From Candidatus Anammoxibacter sp. (GTDB lineage: Bacteria; Planctomycetota; Brocadiia; Brocadiales; Anammoxibacteraceae), in NCBI GenBank assembly GCA_021777105.1, contig JAIQZQ010000095.1, forward strand, positions 1 through 64,000: DNA of 64,000 bases. The letters are read 5' to 3'. Position numbers and translations under genes: made by a program. Positions 7,287 to 16,009 of this stretch are shown piece after piece. Each line of letters opens with the position of its first letter. Within the stretch, counting starts at the first letter, position 1. The notes under the pieces were generated by a model. That model was given only the letters and a program-made list of their open reading frames with translations. It searched no databases and was not told the DNA's origin.

Positions 7287-7859
7287 TTAAAACAGCGATT
7301 TTTGTTCGCCGTATTCAATGTCTTTGGATAAGGTTCCGTTTTCGGTGAGTATTTTTATAGCTTTTTCTGTGACAACTTCGCTGTTTGTGTAAAAGCCGTC
7401 GTATTTGTGAGCATTTGGGGCTGCGCATTCTTCAGCTATAAGCGCGGAGTGCATGTTGCCGTCGGTTACTATTGATATCCAGTTATCTCTGACTGTGTAA
7501 GCGTTTTTTGTCACTATGTGGACATTGTCGGCGATATGGCCGATTTTAGTGTCCGCGACGCCTATTATATAAATCTCTTTGGCGTATTTTGCAAGGCGCG
7601 CGTATCTTTCAATGTAATCTGTAAAATGGCTTAGCACCTGAAAGCCTGAGTACAATACGCTCCTGTGTTTGTGCGCTTTCAGGGAGTTTTCTATTGTTCG
7701 GCTGACAAGATGCAGGGTTTGTAAGGAAGTTGTAAACTGGTAATCGGCGTCAAGCGCGTCAATATGCAGGTCGTTAAAAAGCGGCAATGGATTGTGGTTT
7801 TGTTTAAGCGCGCGCACTTCGCTTATTAGCGATTTAAAAGAGTTTGTTTTTTGTTTCAT
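7287..7859 (-). CDS. DICT-like sensory domain protein
   Basis: This 190-residue soluble protein resembles the DICT domain, a sensory module usually attached to diguanylate cyclases and two-component proteins. The supporting pattern is an N-terminal helix with SRTIEN, then VLYSGFQVLSHFTDYIERYARLAKYAKEIYIIGV, which matches the F-Q-x-L-S and E-R-Y-x-x-L-A spacing I associate with DICT. No output domain is attached, so it may work as a stand-alone sensor. It is 56 bases downstream of the GlmU-like gene on the same strand and may share its transcript. Confidence 0.55.
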   Translation of the reverse strand: MKQKTNSFKSLISEVRALKQNHNPLPLFNDLHIDALDADYQFTTSLQTLHLVSRTIENSLKAHKHRSVLYSGFQVLSHFTDYIERYARLAKYAKEIYIIGVADTKIGHIADNVHIVTKNAYTVRDNWISIVTDGNMHSALIAEECAAPNAHKYDGFYTNSEVVTEKAIKILTENGTLSKDIEYGEQKSLF

Positions 7860-7915
7860 TTTTCAAACTATAAGAAAACTGGTTTTGCAATGCGCATTTT
7901 TCTTTTTAAAAGCGG

Positions 7916-9154
7916 TTATTTGGCTCTCTCTTTGGCCGTAATATTGTAAATCTCTCTATATAGATTCCGCTCCGTTAGTGTAAGGGTCATGTTTCGCCTC
8001 TGCATAACTTTTTCAGCAATTTCAATAAAGCCTTCGAAATCTATAGGAACTATTCCCCTGTCAATGCACCAGGTAAACGAGGGTATATATTTGTTTGGAT
8101 ATCCGGAGGTGACAATGTTGGCCCCAAACCCCACAACGGTTCCAGTCATAAACACGGTGTTAATCGCGGATTTTGCGTGGTCGCCAATTGCCACGCCAAG
8201 AAACATCTGACCGGTGTTTACAACCCCTTCGTTGAGTTTAATAGTAATATCAGCGTATGTGTTTTTTAGATTGCTGTTAATAGTGTCGGCTCCCAGGTTT
8301 ACCCACGAACCCAGGCAAGCGTTGCCCAGGAAGCCGTCATGCTGTTTATTGCTATAGTCGTGTATAATGGAATGCTCAATTTCGCCGCCGATTTTGCAAA
8401 CCTTGCCGATATTTGAGCCCGAACGTATTCTGGTAAGCGGATTGATTATAGAGCCGTCGCCTATATATACAGGTCCCTCTATAACGCTGTTTGAGGAGAT
8501 AGTGACATTCTTGCCGATATAAATCGGTCCCTCATCAGCGTCAAGCGCGCAGCCGGGTTTGATCATTGAGCCGGCTCCGATGAAAACTTTCTCCTTTTTG
8601 ACAAAATGCACGCCGTCGCACAACGTCCCTTCAACTCTTCCTTCTTTAATATGCGTCTGAAAATCAAGCTCCATCATTGCGTTGTTGTGGTTTATAAGAT
8701 CCCAAAAGTAGTCTATTAGTTCAACTTTAAGCTCCACAACGTTTCTTATCTTTTGAGCAAGCGCGGCTTTTGCCCCTTTATCCAGAAATGCGGCGGAGGT
8801 GATATCCTTAAAAGTCTCTTTTTTTAGACGGGCGTAAACAATTACATCTCCTTTTACGCCGAGTTCTTCTTCGCCGTCAATGGACACATGATCAAGCATT
8901 AAAAGCCGGCCGTTTATAAAAAGGCATGTCTCTTCCCCCGCAGGCAATTTATTGACGTCATTTTCTCTTTTTTCAGTTAAAAAGTCTTTCAGGTATTCCC
9001 TGCAAAATAGGGAAACGCCGGCTCCCGGGTAATAGTTTGTTATCCTCTCAAACAGGCTAAACATTCCGCAATGGATATCGTAAACAGGCCTGATATAAAC
9101 AAGCGGCTGCAATGATTCGCATTTATAATCTTCAAAAACGCACAAACTGTTCAC
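7916..9154 (-). CDS. GlmU-like sugar nucleotidyltransferase with left-handed beta-helix
   Basis: This 412-residue cytosolic protein is of the alternative GlmU family (NTP_transf_4 type). An N-terminal nucleotidyltransferase-like part (about 1-110) starts with CVFEDYKCESLQPLVYIRPVYD. From about 185 to 385 there are hexapeptide repeats (IGAGSMIKPG, IYIGKNVTISSNSVIEGPVYIG) forming a left-handed beta-helix with acetyltransferase-type features (SWVNLGADTINSNLK). The expected role is making UDP-GlcNAc or a related activated amino sugar. The GTG start at 9154 has GAGAGG about 8 bases upstream. It is divergent from the glycan locus, so it may supply it but is controlled separately. Confidence 0.75.
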   Translation of the reverse strand: MNSLCVFEDYKCESLQPLVYIRPVYDIHCGMFSLFERITNYYPGAGVSLFCREYLKDFLTEKRENDVNKLPAGEETCLFINGRLLMLDHVSIDGEEELGVKGDVIVYARLKKETFKDITSAAFLDKGAKAALAQKIRNVVELKVELIDYFWDLINHNNAMMELDFQTHIKEGRVEGTLCDGVHFVKKEKVFIGAGSMIKPGCALDADEGPIYIGKNVTISSNSVIEGPVYIGDGSIINPLTRIRSGSNIGKVCKIGGEIEHSIIHDYSNKQHDGFLGNACLGSWVNLGADTINSNLKNTYADITIKLNEGVVNTGQMFLGVAIGDHAKSAINTVFMTGTVVGFGANIVTSGYPNKYIPSFTWCIDRGIVPIDFEGFIEIAEKVMQRRNMTLTLTERNLYREIYNITAKERAK

Positions 9155-9322
9155 GGTTTAAACCTCTCAATCTAAGCGCACAAAATTAAAAAACAGGCTT
9201 ACATCCTACCTGAATTTGAATTTATAGTCGAGATTTTTTTGATCAATTGAGGCGAGAAAGTACCTTAATTAGAGTTCAATGCGTTCCAGGCCATAAAATT
9301 AAAAATTTATTGAAATAAGGGG

Positions 9323-9350
9323 TTGACAAAAAACAATTATCGTTTATAAT
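9323..9350 (+). promoter_or_regulatory. Strong sigma70-like promoter of the glycan locus
   Basis: TTGACA at 9323-9328 and TATAAT at 9345-9350 are consensus boxes with a 16-base spacer. Transcription would start near 9357, about 320 bases before the regulator ATG. It is the best promoter I see in the window and faces the long plus-strand gene array. Confidence 0.75.
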
Positions 9351-9356
9351 ATAAAC

Positions 9357-9677
9357 ATTAGCAAAACTAAACATTTCTTTTGGTAAACATTTAAGTTTTA
9401 AACAAAATATAGTGTAAAGGTTCGTATTTGTACGGGCTGTTGCGCAAATATTAAAGTTAAACATAAAAAAGTGGAAAATCCTTAAAAATTATCCAGTCTT
9501 GGAGTGGAGGGTCGCGCCGCTTTTTACCATACGACAAAGAATCTAAATATTTGCTGATTTAGGCCCTTGCAGCAGCCCGTATATTTCGGCCTTAAACGGA
9601 AAGATATCTTTTAAAAATTAAAACTAATTAGCAGTCAAATTTAATACCATATTGCGCTGTTTTATTTAGTGATAGCT
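9357..9677 (+). promoter_or_regulatory. Long untranslated leader of the glycan locus
   Basis: About 320 bases separate the inferred transcription start from the first gene. A long-range pairing is possible between ACGGGCTGTTGC (9432-9443) and GCAGCAGCCCGT (9569-9580), with one mismatch and a loop of about 125 bases. I see no RfaH-type ops element or recognised riboswitch core. The 514-base gap 9155-9668 holds no convincing gene; the 62-residue minus-strand ORF there looks spurious. Confidence 0.4.
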
Positions 9678-10280
9678 ATGACTATATACGAAAAAGAGGA
9701 ATTAACTAATTATCACATCCTGTCAAACATCCATGAGGATGAAAATGTTTCCCAACGCAAGCTCTCAAGCCAGATCGGCGTCAATGTTGCTTCAGTTAAT
9801 TTTGCGCTCAAACGTTTAATAACAAAAGGTTTTGTCAAGATGATAGGCGTAAACGCCAGGCGCATAAAGTATATAATAACTCCTACCGGAATAAAGGAGA
9901 AAAGCGAGCTGGCGTACAAGTTTTTTGACCGCAACTTTCACTTCTATAAAGATGTCAGAATTGATATAGAGGCGCGTATACATGAGGTTAGCAACGGCGA
10001 AAACATGAAGGTGGCCATTTCCGGCGTTAATAAATTGTCCGAGCTGACATTTTTGGCTATTCAGAACATGGAGCTGGAGTTGATAGGCGTTTTTTCCGTA
10101 AAGCCATGCAAAAATGACGAAAAATTTCTAGGTCAAAAGGTGTTTGGGCTGGAAAGTATTGAAAAAATTAAGCCAAACATTGTTTTACTTACGGAATCTG
10201 AAGAGAGTGATATAGTGGCTGAGGCTGCGGAAAAAGCAGGTGTGAATGTTATTGATCTTACAGGGTATTATAAAGTGTAA
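9678..10280 (+). CDS. EPS-associated MarR-type regulator with extra C-terminal domain
   Basis: Residues 1-75 (counted from the ATG at 9678) form a winged helix of the MarR-EPS type: YHILSNIHEDENVSQRKLSSQ, then INVASVNFALKRLITKGFVK-like spacing and a wing. This family typically sits at the head of exopolysaccharide loci, as here. Usual members are about 100 residues. This one has roughly 100 more that read like a nucleotide-binding Rossmann-type fold (KVAISGVNKLSELTFLAI, then LELIGVFSVKP, then KPNIVLLTES). The GTG at 9669 is an alternative start giving three more residues; neither has a strong Shine-Dalgarno. It is followed by the NusG paralogue after 72 bases. Confidence 0.75.
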   Translation: MTIYEKEELTNYHILSNIHEDENVSQRKLSSQIGVNVASVNFALKRLITKGFVKMIGVNARRIKYIITPTGIKEKSELAYKFFDRNFHFYKDVRIDIEARIHEVSNGENMKVAISGVNKLSELTFLAIQNMELELIGVFSVKPCKNDEKFLGQKVFGLESIEKIKPNIVLLTESEESDIVAEAAEKAGVNVIDLTGYYKV

Positions 10281-10352
10281 AATTCGCAGGTTTTATTTCT
10301 AAAAACCGTAAGTTTGCATAGAATTGTTAGTTAAAGATTGGGCGTTAATAAT

Positions 10353-10859
10353 ATGGACGTTGTTGCTGAATGGTATGCCGTTAAGACAAAGTCTAGGCAT
10401 GAAAAAAAAGTAACCGAAACGCTTATGCAAAACAAAATTGAGGTGTACTACCCAACGACCGAGGTGTGGAGCAAGCGAAAGGATAGGCGCAAGAAAATTC
10501 AGGCGTCTCTTTTTCCGGGTTATTTATTTGTTAAATGCATTTTAACGGATGACAATTGGTACGCGATTAACAATATTAGGGGTGTGGCGAATATGGTGGG
10601 CGTGTTTAGCAGGCCAACGCCAATCCCTGGTGAGCAAATAGAATCTATCCATCTTGTTTTAGAAGCAGGTTTGCCGGTAAATCCGCACCCGTATTTAAAT
10701 GAAGGCGAAAGAGTCGAAGTTACTGCCGGGCCGTTAAAAGGCGCTAGGGGCATTTATGTTAAGCCGGATCAGGAAAAAGGGAAGCTGATAGTCTCTATCG
10801 ACACCCTTGGCCGTTCAATAGAGGTGGACGTAGAGCCTTGCTTTGTTGAGAAAGATTAA
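10353..10859 (+). CDS. NusG-family antiterminator of the UpxY/RfaH type
   Basis: This specialised NusG paralogue probably rides RNA polymerase through the long glycan operon. The NGN domain (about 1-110) begins with EWYAVKTKSRHEKKV and has SLFPGYLFVKC, a hallmark of the family. The C-terminal KOW (about 120-165) reads VEVTAGPLKGARGIYVK. The length (about 168 residues) fits UpxY-like proteins and is shorter than housekeeping NusG with inserts. I start it at ATG 10353; the track begins at an in-frame TTG (10338) five codons upstream. The placement second in the locus, right after a MarR-EPS regulator, supports the role. Confidence 0.85.
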   Translation: MDVVAEWYAVKTKSRHEKKVTETLMQNKIEVYYPTTEVWSKRKDRRKKIQASLFPGYLFVKCILTDDNWYAINNIRGVANMVGVFSRPTPIPGEQIESIHLVLEAGLPVNPHPYLNEGERVEVTAGPLKGARGIYVKPDQEKGKLIVSIDTLGRSIEVDVEPCFVEKD

Positions 10860-11009
10860 GTATTCCGTTTCGCGCCGTAATTAAATACTTAATTCAGTTG
10901 TAAATAAATTAATATTTTTTGAAATACAGTTTTATGTAACTGACGGGGCGAAGCTGTGTCCGGGATTAATTGCGCGCCTGGGTTTATCCCTGTTGCGAAG
11001 GCTAAAAAG

Positions 11010-11981
11010 ATGAGCATAAACACGCTATCAGAAATAAAAAAGATTATAGATGTAGAAATATCAGGCCTTCAGACTTTTAAAGAGTTGTTAAATAAGGAGT
11101 GCGAGTGCGCTATAAATGAGATATTCAATTGCAAAGGCAAGGTAGTGCTGACCGGTATGGGTAAGTCGGGGCTTATTGCAAAAAAAATAGCCTCAACAAT
11201 GGCCAGCACGGGAACATTGGCAATGTATATGCACCCTGGAGAAGGCATGCATGGCGACCTGGGTATGGTGCGGAAGGAAGATATAATAATGGCGTTAAGC
11301 AATAGCGGGGAAAGTTACGAGCTTAACGTTGTTTTGTCAATTGTAAAAAGAATAGGCGCAAAAATAATAGCAATAACCGGAAAGGAAAATTCAACTCTCG
11401 CCAAATTTGCGGACATTGTTTTATGTTATGGCGAAGTTAAAGAGGCGTGCCCGCTTAATGTGGCGCCGACAACCAGCACAACTATTTCATTAGTGTTGGG
11501 CGACGCTATTGCTTTAACGCTAATGAAGATGAAAGATTTCAAAATTGACGATTTTGCGCTCTATCATCCGGGTGGGCGGCTTGGGAAACAATTGATAATG
11601 AAGGTGTCGGATATAATGCTGTCTGATGAAAACAATCCGGCAATAGAAGAAACGAGCTCTATTAAAGATATGCTGCTAAAAATAACTGAGAAACAGTCAG
11701 GGGCTATTTCTATAACAGACAAAGATGGGAAGTTGGCCGGAATTATTACGGACTATAATATAAGGAATGTGTTGCAGCGCGAGAAGGATATTTTTTCCAT
11801 GCAAATCTCTCAAATAATGACCAAATCGCCGGTTTATGTTTATGACGACGAGAAGGCGATTAAGGCTTTAGAGATGATGAAAGACAGAGGGAAGCCGATT
11901 ACCGTCTTGCCGGTTGTAAATAGAGAGTCGGTGGTTGTGGGCATGTTGAGAATGCATGACATTATAAGAGCGGGGCTGTAA
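11010..11981 (+). CDS. kdsD: Arabinose-5-phosphate isomerase (KdsD/KpsF)
   Basis: This enzyme interconverts ribulose-5-phosphate and arabinose-5-phosphate, the first committed step to Kdo. It has an SIS domain (GKVVLTGMGKSGLIAKKIA and LSNSGESYELN) followed by the conserved LNVAPTTSTT and ALYHPGGRLGKQL, then a C-terminal CBS pair (from about residue 205). I choose ATG 11010 because GAAGG sits 8 bases upstream and the length (323 residues) matches the family. The track start at GTG 10956 would add 18 unconserved residues. Its presence implies a Kdo-containing glycan or lipid A core. Confidence 0.9.
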   Translation: MSINTLSEIKKIIDVEISGLQTFKELLNKECECAINEIFNCKGKVVLTGMGKSGLIAKKIASTMASTGTLAMYMHPGEGMHGDLGMVRKEDIIMALSNSGESYELNVVLSIVKRIGAKIIAITGKENSTLAKFADIVLCYGEVKEACPLNVAPTTSTTISLVLGDAIALTLMKMKDFKIDDFALYHPGGRLGKQLIMKVSDIMLSDENNPAIEETSSIKDMLLKITEKQSGAISITDKDGKLAGIITDYNIRNVLQREKDIFSMQISQIMTKSPVYVYDDEKAIKALEMMKDRGKPITVLPVVNRESVVVGMLRMHDIIRAGL

Positions 11982-12001
11982 TTGCCGCTCGCAAAGTTGT
12001 T

Positions 12002-12127
12002 AACAGCAAAACGCAAAGAGCTTAGGTGGAGAAACCGGTGGAACGGAGAATTGAGGTTAATGTCTCCTTTCCTTGATTTTTCGGTTCACCGGTTACAATT
12101 TATTTGAGTTTTTTGCGTTTTGCTGTT
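12002..12127. repeat. 126-bp imperfect inverted-repeat element after kdsD
   Basis: AACAGCAAAACGCAAA (12002-12017) pairs perfectly with 12112-12127. Inside, AACCGGTG (12033-12040) pairs with CACCGGTT (12087-12094). The whole 182-base gap is mostly this structure and codes for nothing. It could be a non-autonomous element or a transcribed stem-loop affecting expression of genes after kdsD. Confidence 0.7.
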
Positions 12128-12163
12128 TAAGCGGGTTTAAACGGCGGCATTAAGAAATTTAGA

Positions 12164-13213
12164 ATGCAATTTAATAAAGAGATTATAATTGGAAACAAGA
12201 AAATAGGGAAAGGTTACCCTGCGTTTGTAATTGCCGAGGCTGGTGTTAATCATAACGGGGACATGAAGTTGGCAAAAAAGATGATTGATGCCGCTGTTCA
12301 CGCAAATGCGGACGCTGTAAAGTTTCAGGCCTTTCGGTCGGATAAGTTAATACTGAAAAACGTTAAAAAGGCCCCATACCAAACCAAGACCACGGATTCC
12401 GACGAAGCTCAGTTTGAGATGTTAAAGAGGTTGGAGCTTTCAAAAGAGCAAAATCTTGAACTAAAACAGTACTGCGAAAAAAAAGAGATAATTTTTCTCA
12501 CCACGCCGTTTGACGAGTTTAGTCTTAAAGAGCTTGACGATTTCAATCTTCCCGCTTATAAAATCGCTTCCACGGACACAACCAACCTGCCATTTTTAAT
12601 AGAGATAGCAAAGAGAAAAAAATGTATTGTTTTCTCAACAGGCATGGCGTATCTTTCTGAAATCGAGATTGCGTTAAAAGAGATATTTCCATTTAACAAT
12701 GATGTTATTTTGTTGCAATGCACGGCCAATTATCCGATAGAGGATAATGAAGCAAACTTAAACGTTATTAATACGTTTAAAGATCGTTTTGACATTCTTG
12801 TTGGTTATTCAGACCATTCACAAGGGATTGGAGCCGCTCCTTACGCTGTTGCAATGGGAGCCCTGGTTGTGGAGAAACACTTCACTCTTGATAAGTCGTT
12901 TGTCGGTCCCGATCATAAGGCGTCTTTAACGCCGGATGAGTTGGCCCGGTTAGTAGGTGAAATAAGGAAGGTTGAAAAATATTTGGGATCGGGCGTGAAA
13001 ATACCGGCAATGTCGGAACAGAATACAAGGAACTCATTGCAAAAATGTTTTGTCGCCGTTAAACCCATAAAAAAAGGCGAGAAACTTTCATATGATAATG
13101 TTGTCGCCAAAAGAACAGGCGGGGTGGGAATATCTCCGATCTATTATAAAAATATTATCGGCTCGACTGCGGATAGAGATTACGAAGCCGATGGGATAAT
13201 TTGCCGGAGTTAA
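12164..13213 (+). CDS. NeuB-type nonulosonic acid synthase with SAF domain (copy 1)
   Basis: This enzyme condenses phosphoenolpyruvate with an N-acyl hexosamine to form a sialic-acid-like nine-carbon sugar. The TIM-barrel NeuB domain (about 15-270) shows EAGVNHNGDMKLAKKMID, DAVKFQ, STGMA, LQCTANYP and VGYSDHSQG. A C-terminal SAF/antifreeze-like domain (about 285-345) contains FVAVKPIKKGEKLS. The 349-residue length is standard. Whether the product is sialic, legionaminic or pseudaminic acid cannot be told from this protein alone. It is the first gene of a tight cluster; the next gene starts 7 bases later. Confidence 0.88.
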   Translation: MQFNKEIIIGNKKIGKGYPAFVIAEAGVNHNGDMKLAKKMIDAAVHANADAVKFQAFRSDKLILKNVKKAPYQTKTTDSDEAQFEMLKRLELSKEQNLELKQYCEKKEIIFLTTPFDEFSLKELDDFNLPAYKIASTDTTNLPFLIEIAKRKKCIVFSTGMAYLSEIEIALKEIFPFNNDVILLQCTANYPIEDNEANLNVINTFKDRFDILVGYSDHSQGIGAAPYAVAMGALVVEKHFTLDKSFVGPDHKASLTPDELARLVGEIRKVEKYLGSGVKIPAMSEQNTRNSLQKCFVAVKPIKKGEKLSYDNVVAKRTGGVGISPIYYKNIIGSTADRDYEADGIICRS

Positions 13214-13220
13214 GCAAGAA

Positions 13221-13829
13221 ATGCGCAAGTCGGTTTATCTGGTGGGGGCCGGCGGGCATGCCCGATCGGCAATTAACATTCTGGAGTTAAACGGAATAGC
13301 GATCCGTGGCGTTTATGATGATGATTATAATAAAGGTGAAGTTATTAACGGTTATAGGATGGCCGGCGTATTGAGCGATATTAAAGCTGACGATGCTCTG
13401 GCTCTTGGTGTTGGCGATAACAATAATAGGGAGCGTTTGTTTAACAAATTTTTTGACCAGATTTTAAAAGATAATTTTAAGCATGCAAGCTCAATTATTG
13501 AAAAAAACACGAAATTCGGCTTTAGCAATTTGTTGTTCGCCGGCTCTTACGTAAACTCTAATTCAAAAATTGGCGACAACAACATTTTAAACACAAAAAG
13601 CGTTGTTGAACATGAAGTTGTAATAGGAAGCCATAATCACATTTCCGTTGGCTCCATTCTGTGCGGCAGGGTTAAGGTTGGAAACAACTGCTTTATCGGA
13701 GCGGGCGCGGTTGTTATAGACAGCATAAACATAACTGACAATGTTATAGTCGGTGCTAATTCAGTTGTTGTTAAAGACATTCCGGAACCAGGAGTTTATG
13801 TTGGCAATCCTGCGCGAAAAGTAAAATGA
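13221..13829 (+). CDS. NeuD/PglD-type sugar O- or N-acetyltransferase
   Basis: This 202-residue acetyltransferase has an N-terminal Rossmann-like part (VYLVGAGGHARSAINILEL) and a C-terminal left-handed beta-helix (VVIGSHNHISVGSILCGRVKVG, FIGAGAVVID). That is the NeuD/PglD architecture, which uses acetyl-CoA on sialic-acid-like sugars or on UDP-4-amino sugars. It lies directly after NeuB, so it most likely acylates the product or precursor of that pathway. It overlaps the next gene by 4 bases (ATGA). Confidence 0.82.
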   Translation: MRKSVYLVGAGGHARSAINILELNGIAIRGVYDDDYNKGEVINGYRMAGVLSDIKADDALALGVGDNNNRERLFNKFFDQILKDNFKHASSIIEKNTKFGFSNLLFAGSYVNSNSKIGDNNILNTKSVVEHEVVIGSHNHISVGSILCGRVKVGNNCFIGAGAVVIDSINITDNVIVGANSVVVKDIPEPGVYVGNPARKVK

Positions 13830-14686
13830 TCTATATATCCACGGCGTGTTTAGAAAATGTCTCAACCGTTGAAGCAGTGGAACTTCTTGGCGCAAACGGA
13901 TTTGATAATATTGAGTTGTCTGGAGGGCGCGGCTGTTTTGAGAAATTTGAAAAAGAGTTAATTGGCATTAAGCGCCGGTATGATCTTAATTTCATATGCC
14001 ATAACTATTTTTTCAGGCCAAAAGAGCCGTTTGTGCTAAATATGGCTTCTCTAAACAATGATCATTACCACAAATCGCTGAGTTATTTAAAAGAAGCTTT
14101 ACGATTGGCAAATAGGTTGGGTTCTCCAGTGTACGGCTTCCATGCCGGTTTTTTTATCGATATAGACGTTAAAAAAATCGGAAACGATTTAAATAACAGC
14201 GAGATGTTTGACAAAGAGGCGGCAACGCAAAAGTTTTGCGCCGGCTATGATGAACTGAAAAAAGAGGTCGGCGATGTGGCTCTGTATATAGAAAATAATG
14301 TCATTTCATTCGCGAATCTGAAAGCTTTTAATGGCATGGATCCGTTCATGTTGACCGACTATAAAGGCTATAAAGAGCTGCGTGGTCTAATTGATTATAA
14401 ATTGATGTTAGACATAGGCCACCTGAAAGTCAGCGCTCATTCATTAAACCTGGATTTTGAAGACCAACTAAATAATTTTTTGCCTGTTTCCGACTATCTG
14501 CATATCAGCGATAATGACGGCTTTTCTGATCAAAATAAAGATTTTTCAAAAACCGGTCGTTTATACAATATTTTAAAAAATCACAACTTAAAAAATAAAA
14601 TCATCACATTGGAAGTTTATGAAGGCATGGAAATCATTAAAGATTCATACAATTTAATGATGGATGCTGTTGGACACGGCAATTAG
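13826..14686 (+). CDS. Sugar phosphate isomerase/epimerase-like TIM barrel
   Basis: This 286-residue protein is of the xylose-isomerase-like TIM-barrel (AP endonuclease 2) superfamily. It has the usual metal-site patterns spread through the barrel: NFICHNYFF, PVYGFHAGF, LYIENN, LMLDIGHL and DYLHISDNDG. Members isomerise or epimerise sugars and sugar phosphates. The exact substrate is unknown, but its place between NeuD and the dehydratase suggests it supplies or edits a sugar of this pathway. It is coupled to neuD by an ATGA overlap. Confidence 0.7.
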   Translation: MIYISTACLENVSTVEAVELLGANGFDNIELSGGRGCFEKFEKELIGIKRRYDLNFICHNYFFRPKEPFVLNMASLNNDHYHKSLSYLKEALRLANRLGSPVYGFHAGFFIDIDVKKIGNDLNNSEMFDKEAATQKFCAGYDELKKEVGDVALYIENNVISFANLKAFNGMDPFMLTDYKGYKELRGLIDYKLMLDIGHLKVSAHSLNLDFEDQLNNFLPVSDYLHISDNDGFSDQNKDFSKTGRLYNILKNHNLKNKIITLEVYEGMEIIKDSYNLMMDAVGHGN

Positions 14687-14694
14687 AGCTGGAA

Positions 14695-16008
14695 ATGTAT
14701 AAAGAAAATCTAAACAAATTCATATTAAATCAAGACCAAAAGATTAGCGAGGCCTTGCAGGCGACTAACATGTTGGGCATCGCTTTTGTCACTGCCGACA
14801 ACGGCAAGTTGATAGGGGTCATAACAGATGGCGATATTCGCAGAGCAGGGCTGAGGGGCCGTTCGCTTGATTCTGAAGTGAGCCACATAATGAATAAAGA
14901 TTTTTTTTACGCGATTGATGAAACAGAAGATGCCGACATATTAAAAAAGATACCCAAAAGGGTTCATTGCATTCCGGTGGTTGATTGTGAAGGGCTGCTT
15001 ATTGGATACAAATTTTTCTCGGAACTAACCGGCAAGAACGCGTTAATCACGGGAATCACAGGGCAAGACGGCGCCTATTTGGCGGAATTTCTCTTGGCAA
15101 AAGGCTACACTGTTTATGGGGCGTACAGGCGAACAAGTAATTTAACTTTTAGTAGGCTGGAGTATCTGGAGATAAAAGACAAAATCAATTTGATCCCGCT
15201 TGATTTGACTGATCCATGGTCTGTGTATAATGCGTTAAAAATTTCTTCGCCTTCAGAGGTGTACAATTTGGCGGCGCAAAGTTTTGTGCAAACCTCATTT
15301 AATCAGCCGCAATTGACTCTAAATATAAACACGATTGGAACCGCCAATGTATTGGAGGCTATAAGATACTCTTCTCCGTCTACAAAATACTATCAGGCTT
15401 CCACTAGTGAATTATACGGCAAAGTTCATGAAATACCGCAAAATGAAAAGACCCCATTTTATCCACGGAGCCCTTATGCCATATCAAAGCTTGCCGCATA
15501 TTGGTTGACGGTTAATTACAGAGAGGCGTACGGCATATTTGCCTGCAACGGCATACTTTTTAATCATGAATCACCGATTCGCGGTTATGAATTTGTCACA
15601 AGAAAGATCACTCAAGGCGTAGCCGCAATAAAAACCGGTCGTGATACCGAGCTGCATTTGGGCAATCTGGACGCGAAAAGGGATTGGGGATATGCAAAAG
15701 ATTATGTAGAGTCGATGTGGCTTATGCTACAGCATGGCGAACCGGAGGACTTTGTTATAGCAACCGGCAAGACTCATACCGTGCGCGACTTTGCTGAAAA
15801 AGCCTTTGAAAAAGCCGGACTTGATTATCGTGAATATGTAAAGGTGGATGAGAAATTTTATCGTCCGACTGAAGTTGACTTGCTGATTGGGGATCCGTCA
15901 AAAGCTAAAAATAAGCTCGAATGGAATCCTGACCAAAAAACTACGTTTGCTGAATTGGTTGACATGATGGTTGTAAATGATTTGAAGCTTTTGGAGAATA
16001 ACGCATAA
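14695..16008 (+). CDS. CBS-pair fused to GDP-mannose 4,6-dehydratase
   Basis: Residues 1-112 are a CBS pair (GVITDGDIRRAGLRG is the typical first repeat). From about 113 on, the protein is an extended SDR of the Gmd type: nucleotide motif GITGQDG (120-126), ASTSELYG, YAISK, NHESPIRGYEFVTRKIT and NLDAKRDWGYAKDYV. Gmd makes GDP-4-keto-6-deoxymannose from GDP-mannose, and these motifs are close to the classical enzyme. A CBS fusion to Gmd is unusual; CBS pairs bind adenine nucleotides, so it may be an allosteric gate. The next gene, one base away, carries the same kind of CBS pair. Confidence 0.85.
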   Translation: MYKENLNKFILNQDQKISEALQATNMLGIAFVTADNGKLIGVITDGDIRRAGLRGRSLDSEVSHIMNKDFFYAIDETEDADILKKIPKRVHCIPVVDCEGLLIGYKFFSELTGKNALITGITGQDGAYLAEFLLAKGYTVYGAYRRTSNLTFSRLEYLEIKDKINLIPLDLTDPWSVYNALKISSPSEVYNLAAQSFVQTSFNQPQLTLNINTIGTANVLEAIRYSSPSTKYYQASTSELYGKVHEIPQNEKTPFYPRSPYAISKLAAYWLTVNYREAYGIFACNGILFNHESPIRGYEFVTRKITQGVAAIKTGRDTELHLGNLDAKRDWGYAKDYVESMWLMLQHGEPEDFVIATGKTHTVRDFAEKAFEKAGLDYREYVKVDEKFYRPTEVDLLIGDPSKAKNKLEWNPDQKTTFAELVDMMVVNDLKLLENNA

Positions 16009-16009
16009 A

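Noticed and set aside
9276-9464. 62-residue minus-strand ORF in the promoter gap
   Set aside because: It overlaps the consensus promoter and leader, has no ribosome site and shows no family pattern.
9357-9677. RfaH-type ops element or JUMPStart sequence in the leader
   Set aside because: I looked for the GGCGGTAG-type core and did not find it.
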